Positions 44,166-59,299 of a stretch of DNA of 64,000 bases are shown here, in pieces. Position 1 is the first letter of the stretch. Every line of letters begins with the position of its first letter. Position numbers and translations under genes: made by a program. Location of the stretch: positions 5,208,001-5,272,000 of the forward strand of contig JANUWI010000001.1 in NCBI GenBank assembly GCA_025504975.1, in the 5' to 3' direction. Below the pieces are notes generated by a model. That model made no database searches, had not been told where the DNA came from, and saw only the letters and a program-made list of their open reading frames with translations. This DNA is from Plenodomus lindquistii (Eukaryota > Ascomycota > Dothideomycetes > Pleosporales > Leptosphaeriaceae).

Positions 44166-47100
44166 GCTAGCTAGTATATAGTCCTATTATAGTAATTCTA
44201 TAAAAAAACGCGCTATTTTTTATTTAAACTACGTACGTAGCGCTTTTATATAAAGTAATAAGCGCTACTAGAACTATAATAGAATTTATAGTAAAAGCTA
44301 CTAGCTTTATACTTTTAGATATTTGTACTAACCTATATAAATAGATAATTTTATTAGTTAAATAAGCTTTACTAATTCTAGTATAGCTCTGCTTTTACTT
44401 TCTACTACTTTTAGGTATTTATTACTTTTAAAGCTATAGAAATAAATAAAAATAAGTTTAAACGCCTACGCTATAAACTCTATCTACTTTTAAAAGTACT
44501 AAAAAAAGAAAAGAATAAGCTTTCTACTTTTAGCGCGGCCTTTATTACTAGTAAGTAAGCTAGTTTTTTTTTATAATATAAAAATATTAAAAAGTTAATT
44601 AGTAAGCTTATTAATAAAGTAATAAAGTAGATCTAGCTTTTTTTTTAGGCGCTGCTACTAAATATAGCCTATAAATTTTTTAAAAATAGGCTTTAGCCTA
44701 TGTATTATATTATATAAATATAAATAGAGATTATTAAATAATTACTTATTTTACTCTAGTAATATTATAATTTTAGCTTTTATATTTTATAGCTTTAAAT
44801 AATCTTTAAAAGTATTAAAAGATTATTTAAAGAGATTTTTAGTAAGCCTATCTGCTAGTATTTTATTTATAAAAAGGTAGCTAATTATAAAGGATTTTTT
44901 TTTATATTCTTGCCTAAGCTATATATTCTATATATTAATATATTATAGCTTTATAGTAATACGTTCTCTTTTACCTATAATAAACTAGATTATTTATTAA
45001 TTATTATAGAAGATTTTATATAGCTTAGGTACAGGTACGTAGAGCTTCTAGAGGAATTTTTAAAGCTCTATTAACTCTTTAGTAACGTATTTAAAAGATA
45101 GTAGCTTAGCTTTAGTTATTAACATTATAATAGTTACTTAATAAGCTGCTTTTTATATAATTACTTTTCTATAAAGTATAATAATATAGCTCTAGAATAA
45201 GCGTTATATTTTAATATTATTTATAAAAAAAATATTACTATATATTATAAACTTTAAATTACTCTAGCTATACTATATTATATAATACTTTATTTAGTAA
45301 AAATATAGAATTGTTTAGTAAACAGCTTTAAAATGCTATAGAGTAGAGTTAGTAAGATATTATAAAAGTTTAGAGGTAGTAAACGTAATATCTAGGCGCA
45401 CTATTATAGTAGTATATAAAATAGATCTAATTATTTTCTAATACTTTTTAATCTACTATTTAGTAGCTTCTCTAGTGCTTTTTTTTAGCTTAGAGCTTAG
45501 AAGCGGCGTGTTAGAAAAGTAGGTAGAGTCTACTACACTAAACTTCTTTAAAATCTTATTAATATACTTATTATAGATAAATAAAATTATTTTTTTTATT
45601 TAATTTTTAATTACTTATATCTCTAGAAACTATTTAATTAATCTTTTATTCTTTATCTAATATTTATTTTTAAAAGTTATTACTACCTAGTAAGCTTGTA
45701 TAATATTACTTTAGTAATATATAATTAGAATATTATTAACGTAGAAAAGTAAGTAGATTTTTTAATTAGGCGTATAGAAAAGATATAGTTTTTTTTTTAA
45801 AGTAATTAAACTAAGCTATTTAAAAGTTATAGAGAGCTTCTAGTACTATAGAAATAGTAAGTTATAAAAGCTATATAAAGTTTAGAGTAGTAGTACGCAT
45901 TTGCCTGCAAGTTTATAGCTATCTAGTAGTTTATAAATAACGTTATTTTAGTAATCTATAGAGGTATTTAGAAATACTCTAATAATATTATACTAGTTTA
46001 TTTTAAAGTTTTAGTAAGCTATAATAGCTATAGCTAGCTAGAAGGTGTAAAACATAAGTATTATAGCGTATATTAAATAGAGCGTATTAATAAGCTAGAG
46101 ATTACTTTATACTACTATCTAAGCTTTATACTTTAGAAAATATCTATTTTTATTAAGCTTATAAGTAAATACCTATTTAAAAAGAAATAGCTGCTTTTAG
46201 GCTGTAGAGCGCTCTATAATCTTCTAGATACTTTTAGAATAGAGTATATTAATTTTTTAGTTATAAGCTTAGTAAAATAATAGTTTAAAAAAGTGTATAT
46301 AGAGATCTTTCTATTTAGTAAAAAGCTTTAAAAGTTTATTTTAGTAGATTTTTCTAATTTTTAAGTTTTAGAATCTAGTAGTTCTATAAATAGCTACTTT
46401 AATTACTGCGTAAATAGTAGCGTATTTTTAGTAAGTATAAATAAAGGCTTAGTTTAAAAAATTCTAGAGAAAATCCTCTATATTAATTCTATTTAAAAGA
46501 TTATATATAAAGTATACTCTAGAAGCAGTATTACTCTCTAATACTAAAGTATTAGAATTCTCTCTACAGACTTTTTTACTTCTATAAATAGGTAATCTAT
46601 CTCTAGTTATTATAGAGTATAGAAGAGGTAGGCGTACTTATTATATAGCTATAGATACTATTTTAGGCAGTGCTATAGAAGTAGTAGTTATCTAAAAAGT
46701 AGCTAGTTATTAAATTTTAAACGCTTTATAAAGCGCTTTATTAATATTATAATAAAAGTTTTCTAAAATTTTATTAATATTAGGTAGCAGGCCTACTTTT
46801 ATAGAATAAAGCTTATTCTATAGGCTACTACTATAATAGCTAGGCCTAATAGAGTTAGGTATAGGCTCTAGAGTATATAAACTAGAAAGGCTATTTAAAT
46901 CTACGTTAATTTTTTATAACGCGCTAGCTAAGCGTGCTACTAATAATAGAAAAAGCTTTTATAGTGCTTAATAATTAGATTAGCTATCTAGATTATTAGC
47001 TACTACTATATTCTCTCTACCCTCTAGCTAATAAGCTAGGTTTAATTTATATAGTACTACTTTTATATTATTAGGCTTATTTACAGCTTTAAAAAGTTAA

Positions 47101-49854
47101 TTAAACTAATTAAAATTTTTAGGCTTATCCTTCTCTATTTCTAGTACTAATACTATTTATTATAGCTTTTCTATTATCTAAAAAGCCGGCTTTTTAGAGT
47201 TATAGAAAAAATCTTTATTAAAAGTAATATTACGTATAGTAATAATAGAGTTAAGCTTAGAGATTTATATTTTATATATATTAGATAATCTATATTCTAC
47301 TAGATATCTAATATAGCTCTATAGAGTTACTTTAAAACTTTGTTTATAACGCCTAGCTGCTCTATCTCTATTAAAAGAATAGGCTCTATAGCTATAGGCG
47401 TAAATACTACTTTAATCTAGCTATAGATTAGCTATCTAAAGCTTAATTTACGCTAGTTAATACTATTTAAACTACCTCTAAAACTATTAAAAAAGCGTTT
47501 TATTTAGAAACTATATATTTTAAACTTAGAATAAGCTTATATTATATAGCTACGTTACTGCTTTAATAATATAAAGCTATAACTTTTTAAATAGATTAGC
47601 TATAATTTTTATTTTAATTTACTTTATAATAGTTTTTTTACTTATTTTTTCTAGCCTACTATTTAGCTTATAGGTATAAAAAGGTAAGCTTTTACTTTTA
47701 ATACCTTTATTTTCTATTTATATTTTAAAATCTAATAATTTATACTAGAGGAGCGTTGCTGTATTATTATTTTATATAATAATATAGATTTTAAGCTTAT
47801 ACTAAATACAGATTATACTCTAGAATATTTTAAAAATACTAAAAATCTCTTTTATTTTTTTTTCTATAAGGCTATAGGTATAAAGCTTACTGCTATAATT
47901 ATCCTTAATAATAAGTATTTACTATTCTCTAGAGCTTCTCTATAGTATATTAAAAAGATTTTATAATACTTTCTAATATAGCTAAATAGGCTATTTTTAA
48001 AGCCTTTATAAAATAACTTAGCTAGTATAAGTTACAGCGTAGTATTTATATTTTTTCTATAAAATACTATTTATCTATATACTTCTAGTATGCTTTATAA
48101 ATGTTTAGAGCGCTTCTAGGCTAAAATAGCTAGATCTAGTATACTAAAGCTCCTCTAAATTAAAGTATAGGTAGGTAGTAAAAAATCTTTTTATTAAAGC
48201 TAAAATTATACTTATAGCTAAAGAGTAGATAGTAATAGACTTATATTCTATAAAAGTTAAATTCTATTTATATATTAACTAGGCTAATATAACGCTTTTT
48301 TTATAACTACTATATTATAGTATTGCGTCTAGTTTAAAATACTACGCTTTTTTATTTTAGAGTAGAGCTTCTAATATAATATTAATATAGAACTTTTCTA
48401 CTACTACTATATTAAGTAGTACTAAGTTCTCTATACGCTTTCTACGTGTTTCTATAAAAATATTTTTTATTATTTAGGTACCTATTTTAGAGATCTAGAA
48501 AAACTAAGTTTCTACTTTTACTATAGAGATCTTTTTACTTTTTTTAAAAGTGCCTAGCTTAAAATAATTAACTAAATTAACTAAATAGAGAGCGCCTCTA
48601 TTATCTAAAATTATGCTTTTAGATAGTAAATAAGCGTTAAAATCTATAGTACTGTATACCCTATATATTATTATAGAGCTATTTAGTTATAGATTAATAA
48701 AAGCGGCCTAAATTGCTCTAGAGAAGCTTCTAGATTTTCTACTTTTAGCTTTTCTATCCTGTTTATTAGTAGAGCTTTTAGTTTTTACTATTTTTTTAAA
48801 AGATTTAAATTATAGCTTATTAAAACGGGCTAATAGCTTTTTTTTCTTTTTATTTTCTATTTTATATAGTTTATTAATAAGCGCAGCTTTTACTTAGTAG
48901 TAATTCTTTAGGCTTTATTTATAATCTCTATTATAGAGATACATAGCTAATTCTAAAGCTTCTATTAAACTATTATCTGTATCTATAGTAAAAAAGATTT
49001 TTTTTTCTCTATTTCTAGTATATAGTATATATTAGTAGAGTAATTTAGAGTAAATATAGCTAATTTACTTAAAAGTTAAAGTGCTAGTAGTGCGCTCTAG
49101 TACTTTATTTTTAATAATTTTTTAATGTATAGATTTTACCTAGTTAGATAAAAGCTTTAGTATAAAAGCGTTTAAATAGTTATAAATAGTAATCTACTTT
49201 TTTACTTTATTAAACTTATATACTCTAGCCTTTTTATAAAAAAGCGTTTACTTCTACTACTAGCAGCTTGCGTTATTAGTAGTATAGGCCTTTTATAGAT
49301 AAGCTTAGTACTTAGCCTATACCTAGTTTTTTATACTATTTTTACCTAGAGCTAATTTTTTTTTAAGTGCCTTTATAAAAGCTTGTAGAGTAATAGTTTT
49401 AGTTATAATAATATTAAAAAAATATAGTTAGAAGAGATTAGGCTTAACTATAGTATTAATCTACTTCTATATAGCTTTAAGCTTTTTACTTTTAATAAGC
49501 TATTAGCTTTTCTAGATTTTATACTAGGCTGCTTTAATTTTAAATAGCTTAATATTATTTTTAGTTAGAAAGTCTAGCTTATTAGGTTAGTTATTATAAA
49601 AAGTAGTAATAAGCTTTTTATTAGAATTATAGTATTACTAGATGCTCTAATTTATAGTAAGTAGCTAGTACTATAGAAACTAGTTAGACTAGTTAGCTAG
49701 ACTATTAAAAAGATATATAGTAGCTATTATAGTAGTAATTATTAAAATTAGAGTATTAGTAATAATTAAAGCGTTTAAGCACCTGTTTTAAAGCGCTTCT
49801 ATTAAAAAATAAAAAAATAAATTAAGAATAAAAAAGCGCTGCTAGGTTTATAAC

Positions 49855-50036
49855 TATTATAGAAATAGATATTTAGAAATAATTAGAAAATAGATTATTA
49901 TATTACTAGCTAGAAAGAGATTATACTATATATACCTTTACTACGTAAAATTACGTAGGTAAAAGTAAAAAAGCTTTATAGAAGATTTTAAAATTAGATA
50001 GATACAGCGTTAGCTAAGTACTATATATATATAACA
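49855..50036. repeat. Copia 5' LTR (element on minus strand)
   Basis: 182 bp ending TATAACA on the plus strand, thus retaining the terminal CA. On the minus strand the sequence just inside it is GTTATAAACCTAGCAGCGC, where a primer-binding site is expected; its tRNA partner cannot be named. Confidence 0.85.
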
Positions 50037-50939
50037 CTTAAGTATTATACTAGATATTAAAATAAAAGTATATTTTAATTTTAATACTAGTATAGTTATA
50101 TAGCTTAAGTAAAACTATATAAAAACCTACTAAAAACTACTATTAGTTTTACTATTATAACTAAAGGCAATTTTAAACGCTAGTAAAATTCTAGTTTAGT
50201 CTAAATATAGTATAATTATAAATAGAGATTATTTACTACTAGTATATAATCTACTATAATTATAAAGTAAAAAGAATCTAATATACTAATTATAATATAT
50301 CTAAAAAAGATAATATAGTATTATAGTAGGTAAAGGAAAAAGTAGATAACCTAAAAAATATTATATAGTAGAAAAAGTAAAATAGTAATATATAGAAGTA
50401 TAACGTGCTAGCGCCTAGAGAAAAAAAGCTTAAGAAATAGAATAGCTATTAGATATATTTACTAGGTACGTACTAGTAATCTATATAAACTAATATTAAA
50501 AATCTATTTATTAATCTAAATATATCTATATTTACTAGCGTCTCTAATATAAATATAAGTAAATAAAATTATTATATAGATATAAATGTTATACTAGCTA
50601 AGTATATATTAAATAGTATATTAATACGTGTATTAGTTTATAATATAACTTTAAAACTAGATTAGATAGTAATAGTTAATTAAACTAGACCTGTAGTAGC
50701 TTATATTTTACGTTCTATAGCTCTATATAAACCTCTAGTAGTACTATAGCTATTAAACGTAAAACTAAAAAGCCTATAGAATAGATATAGACAACTCTAG
50801 TATAATAGTAAAGATTAAAGTAATATAGAAATACTAATATAAATCTAGTTATATAATACACTAGATATTATACTATAAAGTTAGAATATAGAGTTACTAG
50901 TAAATATATTTAATAATACTTATATTAGTAAGTACTATA

Positions 50940-50974
50940 TAAAGGTTTTTAGAATTATATTCTAGAAAAGTTTA
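50940..50974. repeat. 35-bp palindrome, copy A
   Basis: Starts TAAAGGTTTTTAGAAT and ends TCTAGAAAAGTTTA. Its reverse complement matches copy D better than its forward strand does, as expected for an imperfect palindrome. Confidence 0.6.
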
Positions 50975-53900
50975 TATATATATAGACTAACTAGATATAA
51001 AGCTATTACTAGTCTAACTTTAACTATTAATTATATAGTCTACTTAACACTTTACTTTTCTAAAATCTATAATAATTATACTATAGTAATAGTTTTAGTA
51101 ATTACATTTTTACCTAACCTAGTAATAGAGAAAGTAAAGTGTTAGAATAGGTAGATAGGTATAATTTACACCTATATATAGATAAAAAGCCTATAAATAG
51201 TAATAATAAAAAGAAGATTATTATATATACTAATATAGTAGATTACGTAGTAGATAAATATATTATAAATGCTAAATTTTATACTTTATTTTATATATTA
51301 CCTCTGCTCTCTAGAAGGCCGCGTATTAAATTACTAGCTATAATATAACTATTATTATAAGTAAATCTAATATAAAAAGAAATTTATCTAAGCTATAATA
51401 AAGTCTAGCTAATAGAGCTACTATAAATTACCTAAAAAACTACTATAAAAGAAATTAAATAATATATTTCTACTAACTATAAGTATAATACACTACGCTG
51501 CCTATATAGGTATTTATTATACATAATATCTATACTATTTAAAAAGGTAATATAGTTTTTACCTATTCTATTTTTCTAACTATACGTACTTTTTAGTTTA
51601 CTAAAACTATTAATATTATACCTAAACGCTCTAAAATATATTTTATAGAAATTTATACTTACTAGATATAGCTTTAATTTAAACTATATAGAATCTAGGT
51701 ATTCTATACTAAATATTAATTTATTAGAGAAGAAATTCCTACGCTAGGCTAATATAGTACTAATTATAACTAAGTTTAATATAGATAGTATTTTATTTAC
51801 TTCTATATACTTTATAGTATTCTAGTTAGATATAAAGTAGATATTCTACCTATTATTTATCTAAACTATATATCTAAACTAGTATATTTTATTTTCTAGT
51901 CTAGATTTATAATATAACAAATACATTTTAGTATATTTAAATAGGTAATAGAAATGTTTTATATTCTTCTTTTATATACTAATAAACTATGTTAATTTAT
52001 CTAGTACTACTATAGTATTAAAAAGCTAATATTTAGATAATTATATAATAGAGATCTAAATAGACTATATTTTTTTACTTACTTTTAATACTATATATAT
52101 ACGTAAATTTTACTATTACTATTTTTACTTATTTCTAGAGATACATACTAAATTCTATGTTAAAAGTAAAATTATAATAGAAAAAAATTTAAATGCTATA
52201 AACGTAAAAGCTTTAATTACTACGTATATATTAGAACCTTTATAGAATAATATTTTTAATTGCATTAGTATTCTACTAATAAACTTTCTAGGTTCTAATA
52301 TATTTATAGAGCTAATTATATTTATATAGAACTATAATATAAAACTTAGTATAAAAAGTATACTATTCTAGAATATATAAAATACATTTTAGGCTAATTT
52401 TAAATATTAATAGTAAAAAGAGTATATTAATATAAATAACTTTTAGGTAGATCTAGAATATAAAAGAATTATAACTAAAAACTATAGCATATTACTTTAT
52501 AAAACAGCCTATAACTAATAGATAGTTTTATAGCTATAAAAATAAAATAACTAGAATTAAAATATAGTAAAAAGTATAATATTTCTATAGATAGGTATAT
52601 ATATAGAAGTAATTAAAGCTAAGCTTATAAAAAATAATATTGCCTATATAAAAGGATTTACATTTTATAAAATATATAATATTAATAAAAAGTAGTTTAC
52701 TACGCACTTTAAAAGCTACTACTTTTTCTAAAATTTTTTATTTAAAGTTATTATATACTTATAGAATTAATTAAATATATAGGCTTAATTATAGCGTCTA
52801 GAAAAACATCTATTAAAACTATACTAAAATTACCTATTTTAATATCTATAAACTACTAAAAAGTAGCTATATAGTACTCTAACATTTTTATTTTATATAA
52901 TATATAGTAATTAATAAAAGTTCTATATTTTTCTAGAAGTTTTAGAAAACCTACTATCTAGTTTTAAAGTATTAGATATATAATTTTAACTAGAACTAGA
53001 TCTAAACTAAACTATAGGCTAGAGGCATGTAAACTACTAGTACCTTTTAACTAAAAATATAAATACTTTCTAGATAGTAGAATATAATTAATAGATACTT
53101 ATATTAGAAAAAGTAGCGTAATTAGTAGAATTTAGTTCTAGAATAAATATAACTATACTAGTATATAAATAAAAAAATAATAGTTTTATATTTATAGTAG
53201 CTACTTATATTTTACGCTTATTACTTAGTTATTTTAATCTCTATTAATTACTTTTAGTATAGAAAGGAAAGCTGTAGGTAAAAAGTTACTATTAAAATAA
53301 TTTCTAAAGAATAATTTTATACTTTAACTTTATATTCTAAAAAAGATATAGACTAAACCTAGGTAAATAAGTAGTATTCTATAGTATAATATAGTTACTA
53401 TATAAATTAGAGATATAGAGTACCTCTATACCTACTTTTTAGATTAAAGCTAACCTATATTTTAATATTAGTATAAACGCTTTATAGTCTACTTTATAAG
53501 TTAGAATAGAAGCTATTACTACAAAAACTAAAGAGGGAAAAATTAAAGATCTAATCTAAAGAAAATTAAAAGAGAATATTTAGATATATAGTATAGACTA
53601 CTACTTAGTTATAGACATTTTTATAATACTAGCCTAAATATGTATTTAAAAATATAACCTCTATATTCTATAAACTATAGAGACCTGCTAGCAAAAATAT
53701 AACTCTAATATAGAGGAAAACTTTATAATATATACTAGGCTTTCTCTATTAATAGTTAAAAGCCTAGAAGTATTATACTTTAATACTATAGACTACTACT
53801 TTAAAAAAAAAAAATTAGGCGTTAAATAACCTAAAATTATATTTATAAAATTTAAATTAAAGTTAAAGCATTTTTTAATATAGAGTACTAGTTTATAGAG

Positions 53901-54683
53901 TAATAGAGTATTACTTTTATTCTAACTAAGTAAAAAGTAACTAAACTAGAGAAAAAAAGTACTATATATCTAAAAAGTAGATAAAATAATAGTACTTATT
54001 TAAAAAGCAATTAATAATACTAATATTGTATAGTAAGTAATTAAAAAATTCTAAAATAATTTTAAGTTATTAGCTAGTATATATATCTAAGCTACGCTAT
54101 ATTATAAATAAAATAAAGTTTTTATACTAGCTAAAGTTTTATAATATAATATACTTGCAACGTAAATTATATAGGTAAAATAATTAGAACTAGAATATAT
54201 AAAATAGATTTTTCTAAAATTTAATAAAAATAATATATAGAAATATTAGCTAAGTAATAGTAAATCTAAGTACAGACTATTATCTATAGAGGTAGCTATT
54301 AATATTTATAAAAGATAGTATATAATAAATAAGTTTAATATACCTAAAATAGATAAGTTTCTACTAGTAGCTATAGTAAAAGATAGTAACCTAATTAGGC
54401 CTATTCTAGATATATTAGAAGAATTAGTAGTATTCTATAATAAAATAGAGAAAAATATAGAAAAAGAAATAGAAAAAAAAAAAAAAAAGATAATTAGCTG
54501 CTGTAACTAATTTAACATGCGTAGATTTTATAACTAGATCTAATAGATAATAAGTTTAAAATAGAGCTAGATATAGATATATAGCGCGTTAAATACTAAA
54601 TACGTATAACTAAAACTATAGGTTAATAAAAATAAGCACCTCTATATATATAATTATAAATACTTTGCAGTAGGCCCTATATA

Positions 54684-54718
54684 TAGAGGTTTAAAAAATT
54701 ACATCTCTATAACCTCTA
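54684..54718. repeat. 35-bp palindrome, copy B
   Basis: Outer arms TAGAGGTTT and AACCTCTA are complementary; the centre has diverged. Confidence 0.55.
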
Positions 54719-55343
54719 TAGTAGCTAGGTAGATTTATAAATATTGCAATAGGTATAAATAGATATAGGCTTTAGTAATAGTTTAGTAAAAGTAATAAAT
54801 TATATAATATACTTTTACCTACGTAAGTTTACTACTACCTACCTCTACTCTACTTTTCTAGTAGTATAACTATAGTTTTTATTTTTACCTTTATATTTAC
54901 TACTACGCGCTATTTTAATTATAGCCTAAATACTAGGCTTAGTATAGAGGTATTAATACTACTTTCTCTACTTTTTTTTTTTTTCTTTACTTTCTACTTT
55001 CTACCTACTTACTTTTAATTTACTAATATACTCTAGTTTAGGTACACTAACTTTATAGCTATCTATATACTTAGTAGACTTTTTAACTAGTAACTAGTTA
55101 TTATATCTCTATAGCTACCTCTAATATAGTATCTACTAGAAAAATAATAAGCTTAAAACTAAATAAGTAGGTAGTACTCTATATTTAATATATAGTTATT
55201 AACTATTAGTATAGTAAGTATATACTACCTTTAGAATTAGAAAGCCTAACTCTGCTATTATAACTAACCTCTAATAAAGTAAAAAAACCTTTCTAGTAGT
55301 GTAATATAAATAAAGTTAAAGGTATATCTAAGTATAACTTATA

Positions 55344-55378
55344 TAGAAGTTTTAGAAATATAATTCTAGAAACCTCTA
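55344..55378. repeat. 35-bp palindrome, copy C
   Basis: Arms TAGAAGTTTTAGAAAT and ATTCTAGAAACCTCTA pair almost completely. Very close to copy D. Confidence 0.65.
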
Positions 55379-57720
55379 TATACTATTATACTAATAAAAA
55401 ATTTAGATAGTAAGTCTATACTAGCACCTAGTGTTAGTAATAGAGATAATAATAGAAAAGGTGTTAGATTAGGCAGTCTAGTTATTTCTTTTCTAGACTT
55501 ACTTTTTAATATATTTATACTATTACTTATAAATTAAGCTGCTTTAGCACCTCTAGATATATAGCCTTTAGTTTCTTTACTACTAGTAATAAACTATATA
55601 CCTAGTTTAGAGTTATTATTAAGTTTTATTAGAGTACTTACTAGTAATTTACTTTTATTCTAGTAATCTAACCTACTACCTAATACCTACTATAGATCTA
55701 GATAAGTAGGTATAATATAGCCTCTAATACTATTACTATCTATAATACTAATACTAATTCTAAAGCAGTATAAGCTACTGCTTATAAAGTTTAAATTAGA
55801 CTTATTTAAAAATACGCTACTATTAAAGTAGTTTAGTCCTGTAGTAGAGTTTATACTAGCTATATTAAAAACTACGCTATAGAAACTTACTAAGAAATAT
55901 AATAGAGATTCTAGTAATACTAATTTAGATAATAATACTAGACGCGTGTAGATTACTATAGTAGATAGTAATTTAGATATACTAATATTTAAAAGTTTAG
56001 TTAAAGCTAGTAGTAAATATAAATTAGAGTTAGAGTTAGAGTTAGATAATAAAGCTGTATTTAACCTAGCTAATATAGGTTTACTATTAGAAACTCTAAC
56101 TACTTTAGCTATTTAACTTTATATAGTTAATTATAATAAAGGCGTCTAGCTTTTTAGAATTAGTAAATTTAAATAGACTAACTTTTTAATAAATAATCTA
56201 ATAGTCTAAAATATATAAAAAGACTATAATTAATACTATATTAAAGCTAGCTAAAAAAAAAAAAAATATTAAAGTAGATCTAAGCCTAGATTACTAAACT
56301 TTCTAATATTATAAGCTTTAGGTTTATTAAACCTACTATAAATACTATATTAAATTATAAAGATATAGACTAGCTTTACCTCTATATAGAAAAGTTCTAT
56401 TATCTAATAATATAAAATTATTTAATAGACTAGTATATACATTTACTAAAAAAGGCTATTATATTTAGTTTAATAGGTTTTAAAACTAAGTATTATCTAT
56501 AAATTAATATCTAACGTAATATACAAGCCTAAAGCGTACTTTAGAAAAATAAAAAGCTATATTAGAAGCTACTAGATATAAATTTATAGTAGGACGAATT
56601 ATTAGAAGGTTTAGAGATTAGATTTTTAAAACTTTTAAAATTAAAGCTAAAGAAGCTAAAACGCTAGGTATTAAAAAAGATTTAGTAATAAATAAATAAG
56701 CGTAATAAAAAGGTAATATAGACTAGAGGTAGTAGAGAATATTCTAATTCTAATTTAGATATTTAAATCCTTTATATTTGTAGCTACTTTTACTAAACTA
56801 AAAAGAATATATAATAAAAATAGTATAAACATAACATAGTATAAACCTAAATAGAAAAGTAAATTGTAACTAAAATAAAACGTATATTTAGTATCTAGTT
56901 TACTATTCTAGTTTAAAACTTAGAATATAATATCTCTAGCCTAGTTAAAAAAATAGAGTTTATATAATAGAAGTATTGCTTAGCAGATTTAAAAGAAGCT
57001 AGGTAGAAAAAATAAGTATTAGTAAAAGCTAGAATATTACTATAAAATAAACTTAAGCATTTTATATAGAATACTAATATAATAAAGGCTTTTATAATAG
57101 TTACTAGTTATATTATAACAGCTACTAAAGCTTTTTTTAATAACTTTTTACACGTTAACGTATAATAGTAATATAAAAAGATTAAAAAGTACTACTTAAA
57201 AAAATTTAGTCTAGATAGTATACTAGAAATAAATCTAATACTAGAATTTATTAATAACGTAGTAGAATGTAACGCTAGCGCTATAGTAGTAGGCTTAGAG
57301 CTAATATAATACTCTCTAAATAATTTAATATCTAGTATAATAGTATAAAAGTAAATATATATAGAACTAGAAGACTAAAATAATACTATATTATTAGATA
57401 CTAATTTACTTATATCTACTAAATATAACTATAAACTTATTAAAATATAAATAAATATTATTAATAGCGCTAAGTTTTAGAATAATAGTCTATATAAAGC
57501 TCTATATAGATATTATATTACTAACGCCTATGTTTTTAGCCTATCTAGATAGTCTCTAAAGTACGCGTTATAGTAGTAGCAAGTTCTAGTAGTATACTAG
57601 GCTACTAAGGTATTTAACTAAAAACTAATACGTAGTAGACTTAATTATAATACTATTAGACTTAGTAAAACTCTAGAGTATAGTAGTAAAATTCTATTAG
57701 TAAATTATATTATAACTATT

Positions 57721-57755
57721 TAGAGGTTCTAGAGATATAATTCTAGAAACCTCTA
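57721..57755. repeat. 35-bp palindrome, copy D
   Basis: Arms TAGAGGTTCTAGAGAT and ATTCTAGAAACCTCTA pair almost completely, the best-preserved member of the set. Confidence 0.65.
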
Positions 57756-59299
57756 TATTTTTTTTATATTATTTATATACTAATAACTATAGAATGTATA
57801 TAAAATAATTAAGTAGTATAAATAGGCTTTTAATAATATAAAACTACTATACTATTTATAGTTTATTTTAACGCTACCTACTTTTATATTTTAGACTGTT
57901 AAAAAACTATGTAATTTATCTAGTCTATTATAAATTATTATTTACTATAGTAGCTTAAATATTTAAAAGACTACTATAACTAAAGTTACTATAAAGTTAC
58001 TACTAGAATATTAGGTTTAGAATATAACTATAAAAATTAATAACTAGATAATTATTATTAGTATATATAATACTTTTACGCTGTAATATAGCTCTAGCCT
58101 TTTTAATAACTAGATATAATTAAAGTACTAGTTATATATAAAGTAAAAGGCGCTAGCCTATAATAAAAAATAGCTAGATAGGCTATATAGTTATTTATAT
58201 AGTATTATTTATAATAAAGCGTAATATAGTTTTTATAATAAAAGTATATATTAGTAATTAGTAAAATACCTAGAAGCTAATAAAGTATAGTTATTTACTA
58301 GAAGCTTTACTTTCTAAAGTCTTTAGAACTATACTAGCTATATAGAGTTAATTAAATATCTAGAGTCTAGTAATTCTACTAAACATAGCAATAATTTACT
58401 AAAGTGTAAAAAAAAAACTAATCTTTTTTTTTTTTTTTTTAATTATCTAGCTGTAAAGCTATAATTTATATAATACGCATTTAATAAGTTTATTATTTAG
58501 AACTCTAAACTTTCTAATATATAAAAAGGGTTACGTGTTTATAATATTCTAAAATATATTCTATTTTACTAGAATTACAATTTAGCTTATCTAATTAATA
58601 GTAAAGGTATTATTATAAAAAACTTTTCTAATTTTACCTACTATTCTATAGAGCTAATGTTTCCCTCTATAGTAGCTAAAATCTATAATAAAGCTAGTAT
58701 AAAATAGATAAAGCAGCTCTATATTATTAATAGATAAAATAAAACTAAACTACCTATACTAAACCTTTATACGCACTAAATATTAGTACTTATAAATTAG
58801 TTTTTACTATTAGTATATTTATATGCATACAATCTATACTATAAACTGCTAGTTAAAAAAAAAGAAGTAAAAAAAAGTCTAGTTAATTTACTTTCTACTT
58901 ATAAAATAAAGTCTACTAGGTTTAATAATACTAACTTTTACTTTTAGTTTAATAAAAACTTTAAGCTTTTTAAAGCTATGCCTAATATTAGATCTAACTT
59001 TTATTACTATAGATAGCTGTTTACGTAACTTTTTAAATAAAAATAAAAATCTAATCTAGAGGCTTATAAATATAATATACTAATTCTAGATTATAAAAAT
59101 AAAAAAAAAGTAACTAATAAATAGGTTATTAAAGTTCTAATATGTTTTAGTCTAAAGTTAATAGTAATTTTCTAACTACTTACTTAATATTATATTATAG
59201 ATAATAAAAAAGTTATTATTATTAGATGTATAGTACTATTAAAAGTGCATAAAGATTAATAAATTTAATAAAAGTTAAAATTATTAATTATATCTTCTC

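Larger units (their letters stand above)
43362..50036 (-). mobile_element. Complete Ty1/copia-type LTR retrotransposon, RIP-inactivated
   Basis: 6,675 bp delimited by two 182-bp direct repeats (43,362-43,543 and 49,855-50,036) and flanked by CTTAA on both sides (43,357-43,361 and 50,037-50,041), a 5-bp target duplication as expected for copia elements. On the minus strand the reverse-transcriptase catalytic box reads LLFYVNNILII at about 45,752-45,720, which is YVDD with both Asp codons GAT changed to AAT. Its position toward the left end agrees with the copia order gag-protease-integrase-RT-RNase H read right to left. Next to the left LTR the minus strand has a purine-rich AAAGAG (AGAGGG in the truncated copy), a plausible polypurine tract. 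Many stops in all frames; no intact protein remains. Confidence 0.88.
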
